This document shows, in pieces, positions 26,185-35,163 of a stretch of DNA of 64,000 nucleotides (positions are counted from its first letter, which is position 1; each line of letters opens with the position of its first letter). The position numbers and the translations under genes were made by a program. The notes under the pieces were generated by a model. That model was not told where the DNA came from. It searched no databases and saw only the letters and a program-made list of their open reading frames with translations. This DNA is from a bacterium (GTDB lineage: Bacteria; Bacteroidota; Bacteroidia; Flavobacteriales_D; Crocinitomicaceae), in assembly GCA_024742305.1 (NCBI GenBank), contig JANSYQ010000002.1, positions 186,001-250,000 of the forward strand, given 5' to 3'.

Positions 26185-28757
26185 ATATTTCCGGCTACAA
26201 CAAATACTTTCTTACCCGTAAAAATCAATCCGCCTTGAACGTCGTAGGCTTCAAAAATTCCAACGTACGGACCGATGGATGCTTTGGTTCCCTCATCGGA
26301 TACTCCTTGCCAAGAAAGCGTTCCAGTGGTTGAAAGCAGTTCGTTATCTATTACTGTGGCAACTTTGCGACCGCGATCATCGTACACGGTGAAGGTTCCG
26401 ACATACCCCGGAGCATTCATTTCATAATTGATCTGCAAAACATCTTCGAATCCATCATTGTCGGGGGAAATTGTTTCACTCGTGTAATTGAAGGTTCCGT
26501 TGGTAAGGGCAGGATAGAACTGTGAATTTTCGCCTCCTGGAGTTCCAAACCCAATGGATTCTGCGGCGGTGTGCCAATTGTTACGATCATTGGAAGGGGC
26601 GTCCGGTTCAATACGTTCCAAGGACTTTCCATCGTCATCATCCATCAATTGGAAGTGCCAATCATCAAGGTAGGAAACGGCATCAATGATTTGGTTGCCA
26701 TTGATTAAATACACCGTTCCTTCATCGTTGCTGTAGGTCGGCAAATCGCTTTCCACAAATCGACCGATAACGGAAGCAGGGTATTGTTGCTGCACTTGTG
26801 TAGTATCCTCTGTAATCACAACATACGTTCCCGGGAAAAGCAGGAAGTTTTGATCAATTAGGGCATTGTTACTGATGGTATCATCGTCCAAATTGGCCAT
26901 TTCCAGCAAATTCAAATCGAGAAGTTTGTCAGAGTTGTTGTACAACTCCACGTAATCGTAACCGCCCGTTACTGGATTGAACAAAATTTCATTGATGATG
27001 ATATCTCCCGGCTCAACGGTTGCTGGCAATGCAAACGTAGCATTCACATTTGCCATATTCGACCAGCAATCGGCAACGTTTTGCAACTCGATTTCATACA
27101 TCTGAGATTGTACCAAGTTTTCCTGAAACTGCAAGGTTAACATGGAGGGATACGCCTCCAATACATAGTTGTTTTGAATCGTCAATGTAGGGTTGATGGT
27201 TATAATGGCATCGGATAAAGAGGTGGAATCCATGCTCTCGGAAAAATGAACTTCCAAGAAGTTGGGTGCCAAAGCGATTGTTTGTGCGATGCTTGGTGCT
27301 TGCGTATCCGGTGTTGTGTCGTAAATAGAATTCTGCGCCCCAGGTGTTCCTCCCGAAACATCGTTACTTGCTGCCCAATCGCTGATGTCGGTACATGGGT
27401 CCTCCGGGTTGATGCGCTCGATAGAGTACCCTCCACCATCCTTGTTGTCGTCTTTGTACCATTCATCTGTGTACACTATCGAATCAATGGCAACACCGAG
27501 ATCACTCGTCAGAACAATGTGATCGCCTGCATTGTTCAAGCTTGCCCAGCTAGTGACTCCAACCGTTTCCAATGCAAAAGAGTCGACATCTGAGGTTGCC
27601 GTTAAAATGAGATATTCTCCTGGAAGCAACCAAGCATCTTGTATCGTTCCATCGTCAGTTTCGTCACCTAGTAGCCACGACTGTACATTAAAGATTTTCG
27701 AACTGCGGTTGTAAATCTCAACGAACTCTGCATCAGGCATTCCCACAACAGGCGTTGGATCGCAGACAAATTCATTGATGATGACATCTCCCCAAACAGG
27801 TGTTTCAGCAATCAGGTAAGCAAAGTTTTCATCTTGGTTGGACATGGCATTTCCTTCTAGGTCCTGCACGTTGTTTACCGTTAAAGTGTACGTACTTCCA
27901 TTCAACAAAGTTCCTGCAATGGTCAGGTGTACCAAGGCCGGGTTTACTCCATCTCGAACAGCAGACGTTATGGCTGATCCGTTGGGAGCATACGAATAAT
28001 TAGAAGTTGTTTCGGCGGTTGTTTGCTCTACAGCCTCGTTGAAAAGGACATCAATTTCAGTAGCGCTAATCGCAGTAACAGAGGCAATGGAAGGTGGAGT
28101 CACGTCGATAACCTCGTCTCCAATGTACACGTCATCATAAAAGAAATTGTCGGCGTTGCTCAAAGTATATTCACTGAAGAATCCGAAGTGTGTGCCGAGT
28201 AGATTGGTGGCATCCGTAGCCGAGGCTGCCAATGCATAAGACGTCCCTCCGGTATCGTCTAAGTACAACTCCCATAATCCGGTATTGTCTCGTACCACTC
28301 GCACGCCCATTTGAAAACTAGTGGCAATCTGACCAGCAGTGCCCGCCAAAATTTCGACATCTACTCCACTCTCCACTCGAAATAAACGAACAGCATCCAA
28401 AGAACCAGCTTCACCAAACTGAAGATAAAAACCATCCGGATCTGTGGTTAAATCAGCGGAAGAAGCTGTGAGATAAACGCGCCCGTAGTTGCTCCCAGAA
28501 GGTGAAAAGGATTGACGCACGTGAAAGCTCCATTCTTTGTTGTCCAAATTGGCTAAAGCATGCGGTGTTGAAAGATACGAAGTATCAGCTACCGAATTGT
28601 TCAATTGAAGTTCGAAAGAACCGTTCACAATATAATCCGCGTCAGTTCCCGACCAAGTTGGATTCGCGGTGAAGTCACCATCACTAAAATCGTCGGTTAT
28701 TTGTGAAAATAAAACGTAATGTGTTAAAATAAAAACAGCCGTGAAAAAGTGCTTCAT
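26181..28757 (-). CDS. Large secreted lamin-tail-domain protein
   Basis: 858 aa from the ATG at 28757, where the signal peptide MKHFFTAVFILTHYVLFSQ begins. The frame runs back to 29111, but that part lies opposite asd and encodes no credible protein. Domains in order: LamG-like jelly roll (about 20-215), SbsA-type Ig (VTAISATEIDVLFNEAVEQ), lamin tail domain (VIINEFVCDPTP...DAEFVEIYNRSS), a second Ig, a second lamin tail domain (DIIINEILFNPVTGG...YVELYNNS), and a FlgD-like C-terminal Ig (ISPDNDGFEDVLQINYEMN). The last may act as an atypical T9SS sorting domain. Possibly an adhesin or an extracellular matrix protein. Confidence 0.87.
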   Translation of the reverse strand: MKHFFTAVFILTHYVLFSQITDDFSDGDFTANPTWSGTDADYIVNGSFELQLNNSVADTSYLSTPHALANLDNKEWSFHVRQSFSPSGSNYGRVYLTASSADLTTDPDGFYLQFGEAGSLDAVRLFRVESGVDVEILAGTAGQIATSFQMGVRVVRDNTGLWELYLDDTGGTSYALAASATDATNLLGTHFGFFSEYTLSNADNFFYDDVYIGDEVIDVTPPSIASVTAISATEIDVLFNEAVEQTTAETTSNYSYAPNGSAITSAVRDGVNPALVHLTIAGTLLNGSTYTLTVNNVQDLEGNAMSNQDENFAYLIAETPVWGDVIINEFVCDPTPVVGMPDAEFVEIYNRSSKIFNVQSWLLGDETDDGTIQDAWLLPGEYLILTATSDVDSFALETVGVTSWASLNNAGDHIVLTSDLGVAIDSIVYTDEWYKDDNKDGGGYSIERINPEDPCTDISDWAASNDVSGGTPGAQNSIYDTTPDTQAPSIAQTIALAPNFLEVHFSESMDSTSLSDAIITINPTLTIQNNYVLEAYPSMLTLQFQENLVQSQMYEIELQNVADCWSNMANVNATFALPATVEPGDIIINEILFNPVTGGYDYVELYNNSDKLLDLNLLEMANLDDDTISNNALIDQNFLLFPGTYVVITEDTTQVQQQYPASVIGRFVESDLPTYSNDEGTVYLINGNQIIDAVSYLDDWHFQLMDDDDGKSLERIEPDAPSNDRNNWHTAAESIGFGTPGGENSQFYPALTNGTFNYTSETISPDNDGFEDVLQINYEMNAPGYVGTFTVYDDRGRKVATVIDNELLSTTGTLSWQGVSDEGTKASIGPYVGIFEAYDVQGGLIFTGKKVFVVAGNI

Positions 28758-28786
28758 AGTACTCGTATCAGTGCTGTTAAATATAC

Positions 28787-28794
28787 TAATTTTG
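28787..28794 (+). promoter_or_regulatory. -7 box of asd in a divergent promoter region
   Basis: TAATTTTG matches the consensus exactly, 24 nt before the asd ATG. On the opposite strand TATATTTA (about 28777-28784) is one base from consensus and could serve the lamin-tail gene, so the 61-bp gap probably holds overlapping divergent promoters. Confidence 0.55.
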
Positions 28795-28818
28795 GCACTG
28801 AACGAAAGTAGAATAGTA

Positions 28819-29811
28819 ATGAAAGTAGCTGTAGTTGGCGCCACCGGAATGGTGGGAGGCGTTATGATGGAAGTTTTGAAAGAGCGATCCTTCCCAATTA
28901 GTGAATTTATCCCCGTAGCATCAGAACGATCTGTTGGTAAAAAGCTGACTTTTAACGATAAGGAATACACCCTTGTTGGACTTTCCTCTGCGGTAGAAAT
29001 GCAGCCAGACATTGCTATTTTCTCAGCGGGTGGATCGACTTCTTTGGAGTGGGCCCCGAAATTTGCAGCTGTTGGAACTACTGTTATTGACAACTCTTCG
29101 GCGTGGCGCATGCACCCAGATCATAAGTTGATTGTTCCTGAAATCAACGGACATTTGCTAACAGCCGATGACAAAATCATTGCGAACCCCAATTGTTCTA
29201 CCATTCAGTTGGTTTTAGCAATGAAGCCTTTGCACGAAAAATATGGTATCAAACGAGCGGTTGTTTCTACCTATCAATCCATTACTGGAACAGGCGTTGC
29301 AGCGAAGCGTCAAATGGAAAATGAACGCAATGGAGTTGAAGGAGAAATGGCCTATCCTTACACCATCGACCAGAACTGTTTGCCGCATTGCGATGTCTTC
29401 CTTGAAAATGGCTACACGAAAGAAGAAATGAAGCTCACCAATGAGACGAAGAAAATCTTGGATCCGAATATCAACGTTACAGCTACAGCAGTTCGTGTCC
29501 CTGTAATGGGTGGACATTCTGAGGCGGTCAACATTGAGTTTGAGAACGATTTTGACTTGAATGAGGTAAGACGCTTGTTGCACGAACAGGATGGAATTAC
29601 GGTAAAGGATGACCCAACAACAAACACCTATCCGATGCCATTGTACGCTGCCAATAAAGACGATGTTTTCGTAGGACGCATCCGCAGGGATGAATCGCAG
29701 CCGAATACTCTAAACATGTGGGTGGTTGCGGACAATCTGCGTAAAGGCGCGGCAACAAATGCTGTTCAAATTGCACAGTTGATTTTGGAGCGGGAGTTGG
29801 TGAATGTTTGA
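28819..29811 (+). CDS. asd: Aspartate-semialdehyde dehydrogenase
   Basis: Reduces aspartyl-4-phosphate to aspartate semialdehyde with NADPH, for lysine/diaminopimelate, threonine and methionine synthesis. 330 aa from the ATG at 28819 (MKVAVVGATGMVGG, nucleotide-binding loop). The frame is open to 28741, but the extra 26 hydrophobic residues lie in the divergent promoter. The active-site Cys is in IANPNCSTIQLVLA (about 128), with STYQSITGTGVAAKRQ and the catalytic His in GGHSEAVNIEFE. Length is typical. Confidence 0.97.
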   Translation: MKVAVVGATGMVGGVMMEVLKERSFPISEFIPVASERSVGKKLTFNDKEYTLVGLSSAVEMQPDIAIFSAGGSTSLEWAPKFAAVGTTVIDNSSAWRMHPDHKLIVPEINGHLLTADDKIIANPNCSTIQLVLAMKPLHEKYGIKRAVVSTYQSITGTGVAAKRQMENERNGVEGEMAYPYTIDQNCLPHCDVFLENGYTKEEMKLTNETKKILDPNINVTATAVRVPVMGGHSEAVNIEFENDFDLNEVRRLLHEQDGITVKDDPTTNTYPMPLYAANKDDVFVGRIRRDESQPNTLNMWVVADNLRKGAATNAVQIAQLILERELVNV

Positions 29812-29894
29812 TGAATACTTTCACTTTCTAAGTCTTTCTTTAATGTAGTTTGTTCCTATATTTACCCTTCATTCAATCACTGAACTGAAAAGGT

Positions 29895-31538
29895 ATGGAT
29901 CAACTATCAGAGGCTATTGGCCTGCACCAGCGACAATTATTTCCTCAGGCGGAAGCATTATACAAACAGCTCTTGGCAGACGGACACCAGGACCCCAACA
30001 TTCATCAATATCTCGTAGAGTGTTTGCTGCAACAACAAAAAGTTACGGATGCTTTGGAGATAGTTGAGAAAGGACTGGAACTTACACCGGAAAAGCCCGA
30101 GTTACTTTATCTAAGCAGTCAGATTTACTGGGGGACCAACCAGCGATCAAAAGCCTTGGTGAATTATGAAAAGTTTGCCGCTCAAAACCCTGATAATGTT
30201 GATGTTTTGTTCACGCTTGGAACGATGTACTTCGATGAAAAACGACTGGACGATGCGGTTCGTGTCTTTGAGCAAATCACTGTGCTTCAGCCCAATCAAG
30301 CAGCGGCATATTTCTACCTTGGAATGGTTCAAATAGATCAATCCAAATATGAGGAAGCGCGTGAAAATTTAAGGGCGGGGTTGATTTATGAGCCGAATAG
30401 CAGCTTCGGAAACAAACAGTTGGGAATGACGCTTCACGTTTCGGGCGAGTTCGATGAATCTCTGAAGCATTACGAAATTGCTCTCGCAAACGCCAAGAGT
30501 GATATGGAAAAATTGGAATCCATTGTTCTCTTGGGGAATGTGCATCGTGATCTAAATAATACAGAAGAAGCGAAATCGTACTATAACAAGGCACTAGAAC
30601 TGGACCCGAACAACGTACAAGCAAAGAGTAATCTTAGCAAGCTTTCGACCCGAACGGTAGCCTCTTGGCATTTTAACATGCTCGCGGATACACAGCGCAA
30701 CGTAGCTTATGATCAAGCAATAACGGCAGCTACAAAACCCGGTATGAATGTTTTAGACATCGGAGCTGGGTCTGGATTACTATCCATGATGGCGGCGCGC
30801 GCTGGAGCGACTAACATTACTGCGGTTGAACTAGTGCCTGAATTGGCAGAAGTAGCAAAAATGATCATCTCAGATAACAAGTTCGACGAGCAAATTACCG
30901 TCTATGAAAAGCGATCTACAGCCTTGACGGTTGGAGTAGAAATGCCGGAAAAAGCGGATATGGTGGTGTCGGAAATTTTGGACGCTGGATTGCTGGGTGA
31001 AAGCGTTATTCCTTCTTTGCGGCATGCTTGGTCCAACCTATTGAAAAAAGACGCGATCTGTATTCCAAAAGCGGCGGACGTGTATGCAACCTTGATTCAA
31101 TGCGATGATTTTCACAGAACCCTTCATATCAAAGAGGTACAAGGGTTTAATTTGAGTGCCTTCAATCGATTTAAGGAGGAACGGCCTTACGTGGTGAATC
31201 ACGTGGAACAAGTAAAGTCAAGGAATCTGAGCGAATCATTTCCCGTATTGTCGGTGGATTTTTACAACCTTCCGCCGCTGGCATCGCCGGATAATGCGAA
31301 TGAGCATCCTCTAGAAGTCACGATTACTGAAAGCGGTAAAGTGCAAGGTGTTATGTTTTGGTTTACGCTGCATTTAGACGATTCCCTTCAAATGTCATCG
31401 GGTCCAAATGGAGAAATGGTACACTGGGGGCAGGCAATTCAACTATTTGATGAAGAACGAGACGTAAAAGCAGGCGATATCCTTCAGCTTACTGCACTTC
31501 AATCCGATTCACTCATCTTCTTTCGAATTAACGATTAA
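29895..31538 (+). CDS. TPR protein fused to a PRMT-like methyltransferase
   Basis: 547 aa. Residues 1-230 are tandem TPRs (for example PELLYLSSQIYWGTNQRSKA; AAYFYLGMVQIDQSKYEEA; ALELDPNN). Residues about 235-547 are a class I SAM-dependent domain with protein-arginine-methyltransferase features: motif I VLDIGAGSGLLSM (about 284-296), post-I Glu in AVELVPE, the double-E hairpin SEILDAGLLGES (about 359-370), and a THW-like loop MVHWGQAIQLF (about 507-517) in a C-terminal beta barrel. The double-E wording is closest to the PRMT7/9 type. The protein has no signal peptide, so it is cytoplasmic. Substrate unknown. Confidence 0.85.
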   Translation: MDQLSEAIGLHQRQLFPQAEALYKQLLADGHQDPNIHQYLVECLLQQQKVTDALEIVEKGLELTPEKPELLYLSSQIYWGTNQRSKALVNYEKFAAQNPDNVDVLFTLGTMYFDEKRLDDAVRVFEQITVLQPNQAAAYFYLGMVQIDQSKYEEARENLRAGLIYEPNSSFGNKQLGMTLHVSGEFDESLKHYEIALANAKSDMEKLESIVLLGNVHRDLNNTEEAKSYYNKALELDPNNVQAKSNLSKLSTRTVASWHFNMLADTQRNVAYDQAITAATKPGMNVLDIGAGSGLLSMMAARAGATNITAVELVPELAEVAKMIISDNKFDEQITVYEKRSTALTVGVEMPEKADMVVSEILDAGLLGESVIPSLRHAWSNLLKKDAICIPKAADVYATLIQCDDFHRTLHIKEVQGFNLSAFNRFKEERPYVVNHVEQVKSRNLSESFPVLSVDFYNLPPLASPDNANEHPLEVTITESGKVQGVMFWFTLHLDDSLQMSSGPNGEMVHWGQAIQLFDEERDVKAGDILQLTALQSDSLIFFRIND

Positions 31539-31768
31539 GAGGCATACGATTTAGAGGATTATTACCTAGAACCAAGCGCATATATTTTTCTTTCAAAAAA
31601 GACAGAAGGCATTTGACGTCGGGTGGTGACTCCATAATTATCTGTATTTGTGCGGAGTACAATTCTTCCTTGTGCGAAATCGTGACTGGTTTGTGTGTTC
31701 CCAATTAAAAAAGTTTCGTTTTATTGGTAACCTCTTGCAGTTTTCGACATCTCAGGAAAATAACGTGA

Positions 31769-32308
31769 ATGAACAATCCAACTAAACAAACACTTGACCT
31801 TCGAGCCGATCTCGACACCATGTATAAGCGATGGCCCGAGGTAAAGCGGTTTTTGAAATCGAAGGGTTGTAAAGTCGCCGATGCCGAAGATATCTTCCAA
31901 GAAGCGTTGCTTATCTACACGCGAAAATTAAACGAGCAAGAATTCCAACTGACCAGCGAACCTTTTAACTACGTGATGAACACGTGTAAGTTCCTATGGT
32001 ACAATCAAAGTCGTAAGGAAAAGAAGCATCGTTACACTGAACTACATGAGAACGTTTCGCAAGAGGAAGAAGAATGGATCGTAAAGGAGTTAAAGCTCTC
32101 TAAAATAGAAAAGGCGCTTTCTCAAATTGGAGCGAAGTGTCAGCAGTTACTTCAACTACTCTATGATCACGGATTAAGCATGTCTGAAATTGCCGAGCGA
32201 ATAGGACTTCGTAATGGTAATGCAGCAAAGGTTCAAAAGTTTCGATGTATTCAAAAAGTGAAAGACATCGTAATGAAGGCACCGGACGATTATGACATTC
32301 ACCATTAA
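31769..32308 (+). CDS. ECF-like sigma factor
   Basis: 179 aa sigma-70-family factor. Region 2 is recognisable in DAEDIFQEALLIYTRKL and NTCKFLWYNQSRKEKKHR, and region 4 in KCQQLLQLLYDHGLSMSE and AERIGLRNGNAAKVQKFRC, the HTH that reads the -35 equivalent. It starts at ATG 31769 after a 230-bp gap without other features and is followed 11 bp later by a large membrane protein whose cytoplasmic N-terminus looks like an anti-sigma domain, so they form a sigma/anti-sigma pair. Confidence 0.9.
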   Translation: MNNPTKQTLDLRADLDTMYKRWPEVKRFLKSKGCKVADAEDIFQEALLIYTRKLNEQEFQLTSEPFNYVMNTCKFLWYNQSRKEKKHRYTELHENVSQEEEEWIVKELKLSKIEKALSQIGAKCQQLLQLLYDHGLSMSEIAERIGLRNGNAAKVQKFRCIQKVKDIVMKAPDDYDIHH

Positions 32309-32319
32309 CAGACTTTGAC

Positions 32320-35004
32320 ATGAATCCGAAAATTACCAAACTCATAGATCAATATTTAAGCGGCACGCTGGAAGGTGAAGACAAAATCGCCTTTGAAAGA
32401 GAGCTGGTGGAGAGTATTGAGCTTCAACAAGAAGTTGAATTACAGCGCTCCGTAATGCAAGCTGCAAAACGCGCCTCTCAACGTCGTGAGGTGAAAGAAG
32501 CCGCGAAAAGATACCGAAGAAAAAACTTGCTTCGTACCGGTGGAATCTCTGCCTTGGTGACCGTTATTATCGCCTCTACCGTTTTCTTCCTTGCCAATTT
32601 AAACAGTGGAAAAGATGCAAACGAAGTGAATGAATTGCCACCAATTTCAGCAGAAACAAGAGATAAGCTGGACACATATCAAGACTTTGAGAATGTTCCC
32701 ATTCAGTACTTTCAAATTCCGGCACAAGGAATGGTTCACCTCTCCGAACAGGGCGTGCTAATTTCAGTTCCGAAGGGCGCTTTCCTTAAAGATGGTTCGC
32801 CGTACATGGGCAATGTGATCCTACAGTATCAAGAGGCGATTCGCGGGGTAGACATTATCAAAAGTGGATTAAGTACCATGACCGGAGATGAATTACTGGA
32901 GACCCAAGGAATGTTCAGTGTCACTGGATATACCGAAGACGGCGAAGCCCTTCATTTCAATCCGGAAGTGGGCGTGTATTTGCAGGCACCTGTTGACGAT
33001 TGCGTTAGCGACATGCAACTCTATGACGGGGAAAAGAAAGACGACGGAAGCATCGATTGGGTAAACCCCGAACCATTGAGCAAAATTCCAGTAATAGTGA
33101 AAATGTCTGATTTGGACTTCTACCCAGCAGGGTATGAAAAGCACTTGGACAAAGAAAAATGGAAGCGAGATAAAGCTAGCCGCGATAGTTTGTATTTATC
33201 GTTGGAGCACACCTTGGATGTGGAACTTGTTTCAATTGAAAAGACCTCGACCTCACAAGTAGTTAACTACAAGGAGCAAGAAATGGTTACGCTGCAAAAA
33301 GATATGGGCCAAGTGTTCCGTAAACGCGAGAAAAAGACAGCAAACTTACCTGGTATCGATGAAAGCATTTCTTGGTCAATTAACAAGAAGCTCTTGGGAA
33401 ATGGCGTTTGGGAAATAGAGGCGAAAGGTTTGATCGCGGAAGGGTACTATATTCCTACACTTGACGATTTGGACTCCAACCTTCGTACGGAGCTGAAAAT
33501 TACCACCATCAAAGGCGTGAGCGTGGTTGAAAAACCTAGCACAAAAAGTCCGATTCGAACAATCCGCACCCAAAATGGTACTGTCAAAGGGCATACCGAT
33601 TCCATTGAAATAACAGCAAAAGTGAAGGTGCTACCAAGTTTCAGAAAGCGAGTTCCTGTTCGTGCGGTATTCAAGCTTTCCAACAAGGATTTCGCCTACT
33701 CCAAGGTATTCCGAGGAACGGATTTGTCTCTTCGTGAATCGACTGTGGAGCGCAAAATGCGCATGGATTCATTGGCAAATGTTGAGATGTTAGGAGATTA
33801 TATCCTACCATCAAAAGTGCTCAGTTTTTGGAAGCCTGCGTTCAACAACACCCTACTCTCCACACGAGAATTTGAACGTCGTATGCAAGTCATTCACAAG
33901 CTTTGTGACAATAAATTACTGGATTTGTATGTCCGAAACCTCAACCAACCCATGGTTGATTTGGATCGTAAAGCGGTACAACTTGGCTATTCTGAATTTT
34001 CTGATTTCGTCTCGGAAAATGTTGGAGCGGTGGACATTGATAAACCACACGTGAAATTGCTGACTGAGTTTTACGAGAAATCCAGTAAGCTGCTTCGAGA
34101 AGATGCCAAAAGCAAGACCTTGTCGGAGGCAAGTCGCATGAAACAATGGCAGAAAATTCTTCAGGCTCAAGAGCAAAAAGATAAGGAACGAACGGTTGTC
34201 AGAAACGAGCAGTTTGTAAATAACATGGGGAATTTCACCCGTAAGAATTTGGTGCGTCAATTCAACAATACGCAAGGCTTTACGATCAATACTGGTAGTT
34301 CCGGTGATCGGAGAAGAGCTCGGAAAAATATTGATGCACTTCGTCCATACGCCGCATTGAGAAACATCAATGATTTAACACCTTATGCCGGAATGACCTC
34401 CCTTTCAGACCCGGGAGCGCAGCAATCAAGACGTCAAACAAAGGTGCTTCGCGAAAAAATTGATTACAAAGAGTTGACCGTTTCTGTAAAGAATTTGGAC
34501 AACTATGAAGATGTTTATTTGTATTTGTATGCGGATGACATCAACAGTTATCAGCGAGTTGAACGCGATTCAGCCGGAGTGTTCAAGTGTCTCCTCAATG
34601 AGAAAATCGACTATGCCATCGGTATCATTGGCATAACAAAAAATGGTTTTTCGTACTTCGAGCGCAACTTTGCCAAGGCGGGCAATTTGGGAACGGTGAA
34701 ATTGAATAAGATTGATGCGTCGGAGCTAGAGGCGAAAATCCATAAAATGAATGCTGATCGATTACCGTCGTTTAACACCAAAGGTGAGCTTGACTGGCTC
34801 AGAACGAAGCGTAAAAACTACCAGGTTAAAGGCGTTTACAAGGAGATGATTGAATTCCGACGTGAGGTGAAAGAAGTGATTTTTCCATGCGCAACGTTTA
34901 GACGTAAAGAGAGCGTTAGTACTATCAATGGTACTTCGGAGAATTCGCCTGAATTGCAAGCGGTGGATAATACGGTAGTCTCAGGAAAGGCTGTTATCGA
35001 ATAG
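32320..35004 (+). CDS. Very large membrane anti-sigma-like protein
   Basis: 894 aa, far larger than usual anti-sigma factors. Residues 1-75 are a short helical cytoplasmic domain (ITKLIDQYLSGTLEGEDK) like anti-sigma zinc-finger-less domains in Bacteroidota. One transmembrane helix (about 71-94, GGISALVTVIIASTVFFLA) then leads to ~800 residues outside. The first outside module (about 110-220: ISVPKGAFLKDGSPYMGNVI, IKSGLSTMTGDELLETQGMF, HFNPEVGVYLQAP) is a ZU5/Ig-like domain common in Bacteroidota surface proteins. The rest is long, charged and mostly unassigned. It probably holds the sigma factor at 31769 until an envelope signal arrives. Confidence 0.8.
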   Translation: MNPKITKLIDQYLSGTLEGEDKIAFERELVESIELQQEVELQRSVMQAAKRASQRREVKEAAKRYRRKNLLRTGGISALVTVIIASTVFFLANLNSGKDANEVNELPPISAETRDKLDTYQDFENVPIQYFQIPAQGMVHLSEQGVLISVPKGAFLKDGSPYMGNVILQYQEAIRGVDIIKSGLSTMTGDELLETQGMFSVTGYTEDGEALHFNPEVGVYLQAPVDDCVSDMQLYDGEKKDDGSIDWVNPEPLSKIPVIVKMSDLDFYPAGYEKHLDKEKWKRDKASRDSLYLSLEHTLDVELVSIEKTSTSQVVNYKEQEMVTLQKDMGQVFRKREKKTANLPGIDESISWSINKKLLGNGVWEIEAKGLIAEGYYIPTLDDLDSNLRTELKITTIKGVSVVEKPSTKSPIRTIRTQNGTVKGHTDSIEITAKVKVLPSFRKRVPVRAVFKLSNKDFAYSKVFRGTDLSLRESTVERKMRMDSLANVEMLGDYILPSKVLSFWKPAFNNTLLSTREFERRMQVIHKLCDNKLLDLYVRNLNQPMVDLDRKAVQLGYSEFSDFVSENVGAVDIDKPHVKLLTEFYEKSSKLLREDAKSKTLSEASRMKQWQKILQAQEQKDKERTVVRNEQFVNNMGNFTRKNLVRQFNNTQGFTINTGSSGDRRRARKNIDALRPYAALRNINDLTPYAGMTSLSDPGAQQSRRQTKVLREKIDYKELTVSVKNLDNYEDVYLYLYADDINSYQRVERDSAGVFKCLLNEKIDYAIGIIGITKNGFSYFERNFAKAGNLGTVKLNKIDASELEAKIHKMNADRLPSFNTKGELDWLRTKRKNYQVKGVYKEMIEFRREVKEVIFPCATFRRKESVSTINGTSENSPELQAVDNTVVSGKAVIE

Positions 35005-35005
35005 T

Positions 35006-35140
35006 AAAAGCTCCCTATTGTCAAGCGCTTCTCGACTCCGCTTTGCTTCGCTAAAGCTGCTCATTTATTGGCATTATTGCGTAGAAAGAGCTAGGCGAAA
35101 GCAATGCACGAAAACCGCTAGTTTGACAACAGGGGCTTTT
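35006..35140. terminator. Large bidirectional hairpin between convergent genes
   Basis: Outer arms AAAAGCTCCCTATTGTCAA (35006-35024) and TTGACAACAGGGGCTTTT (35123-35140) pair with few mismatches and are followed by short T runs on each strand. About 98 bp of partly self-complementary sequence lies between, including a GACTCCGCT motif found elsewhere in the window. It sits between the anti-sigma-like gene and the peroxidase gene and could end transcription from both. Confidence 0.65.
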
Positions 35141-35163
35141 GTCTTTACACGAAAATAAGAGCA

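Noticed and set aside
28758-29111. N-terminal 118-residue extension of the lamin-tail protein
   Set aside because: It is antisense to asd, lies upstream of a clear signal peptide and has no protein-like composition.
31539-31768. Possible small gene or RNA in the 230-bp gap before the sigma factor
   Set aside because: No ORF with a start site, no convincing hairpin or known RNA motif; only weak promoter-like matches.
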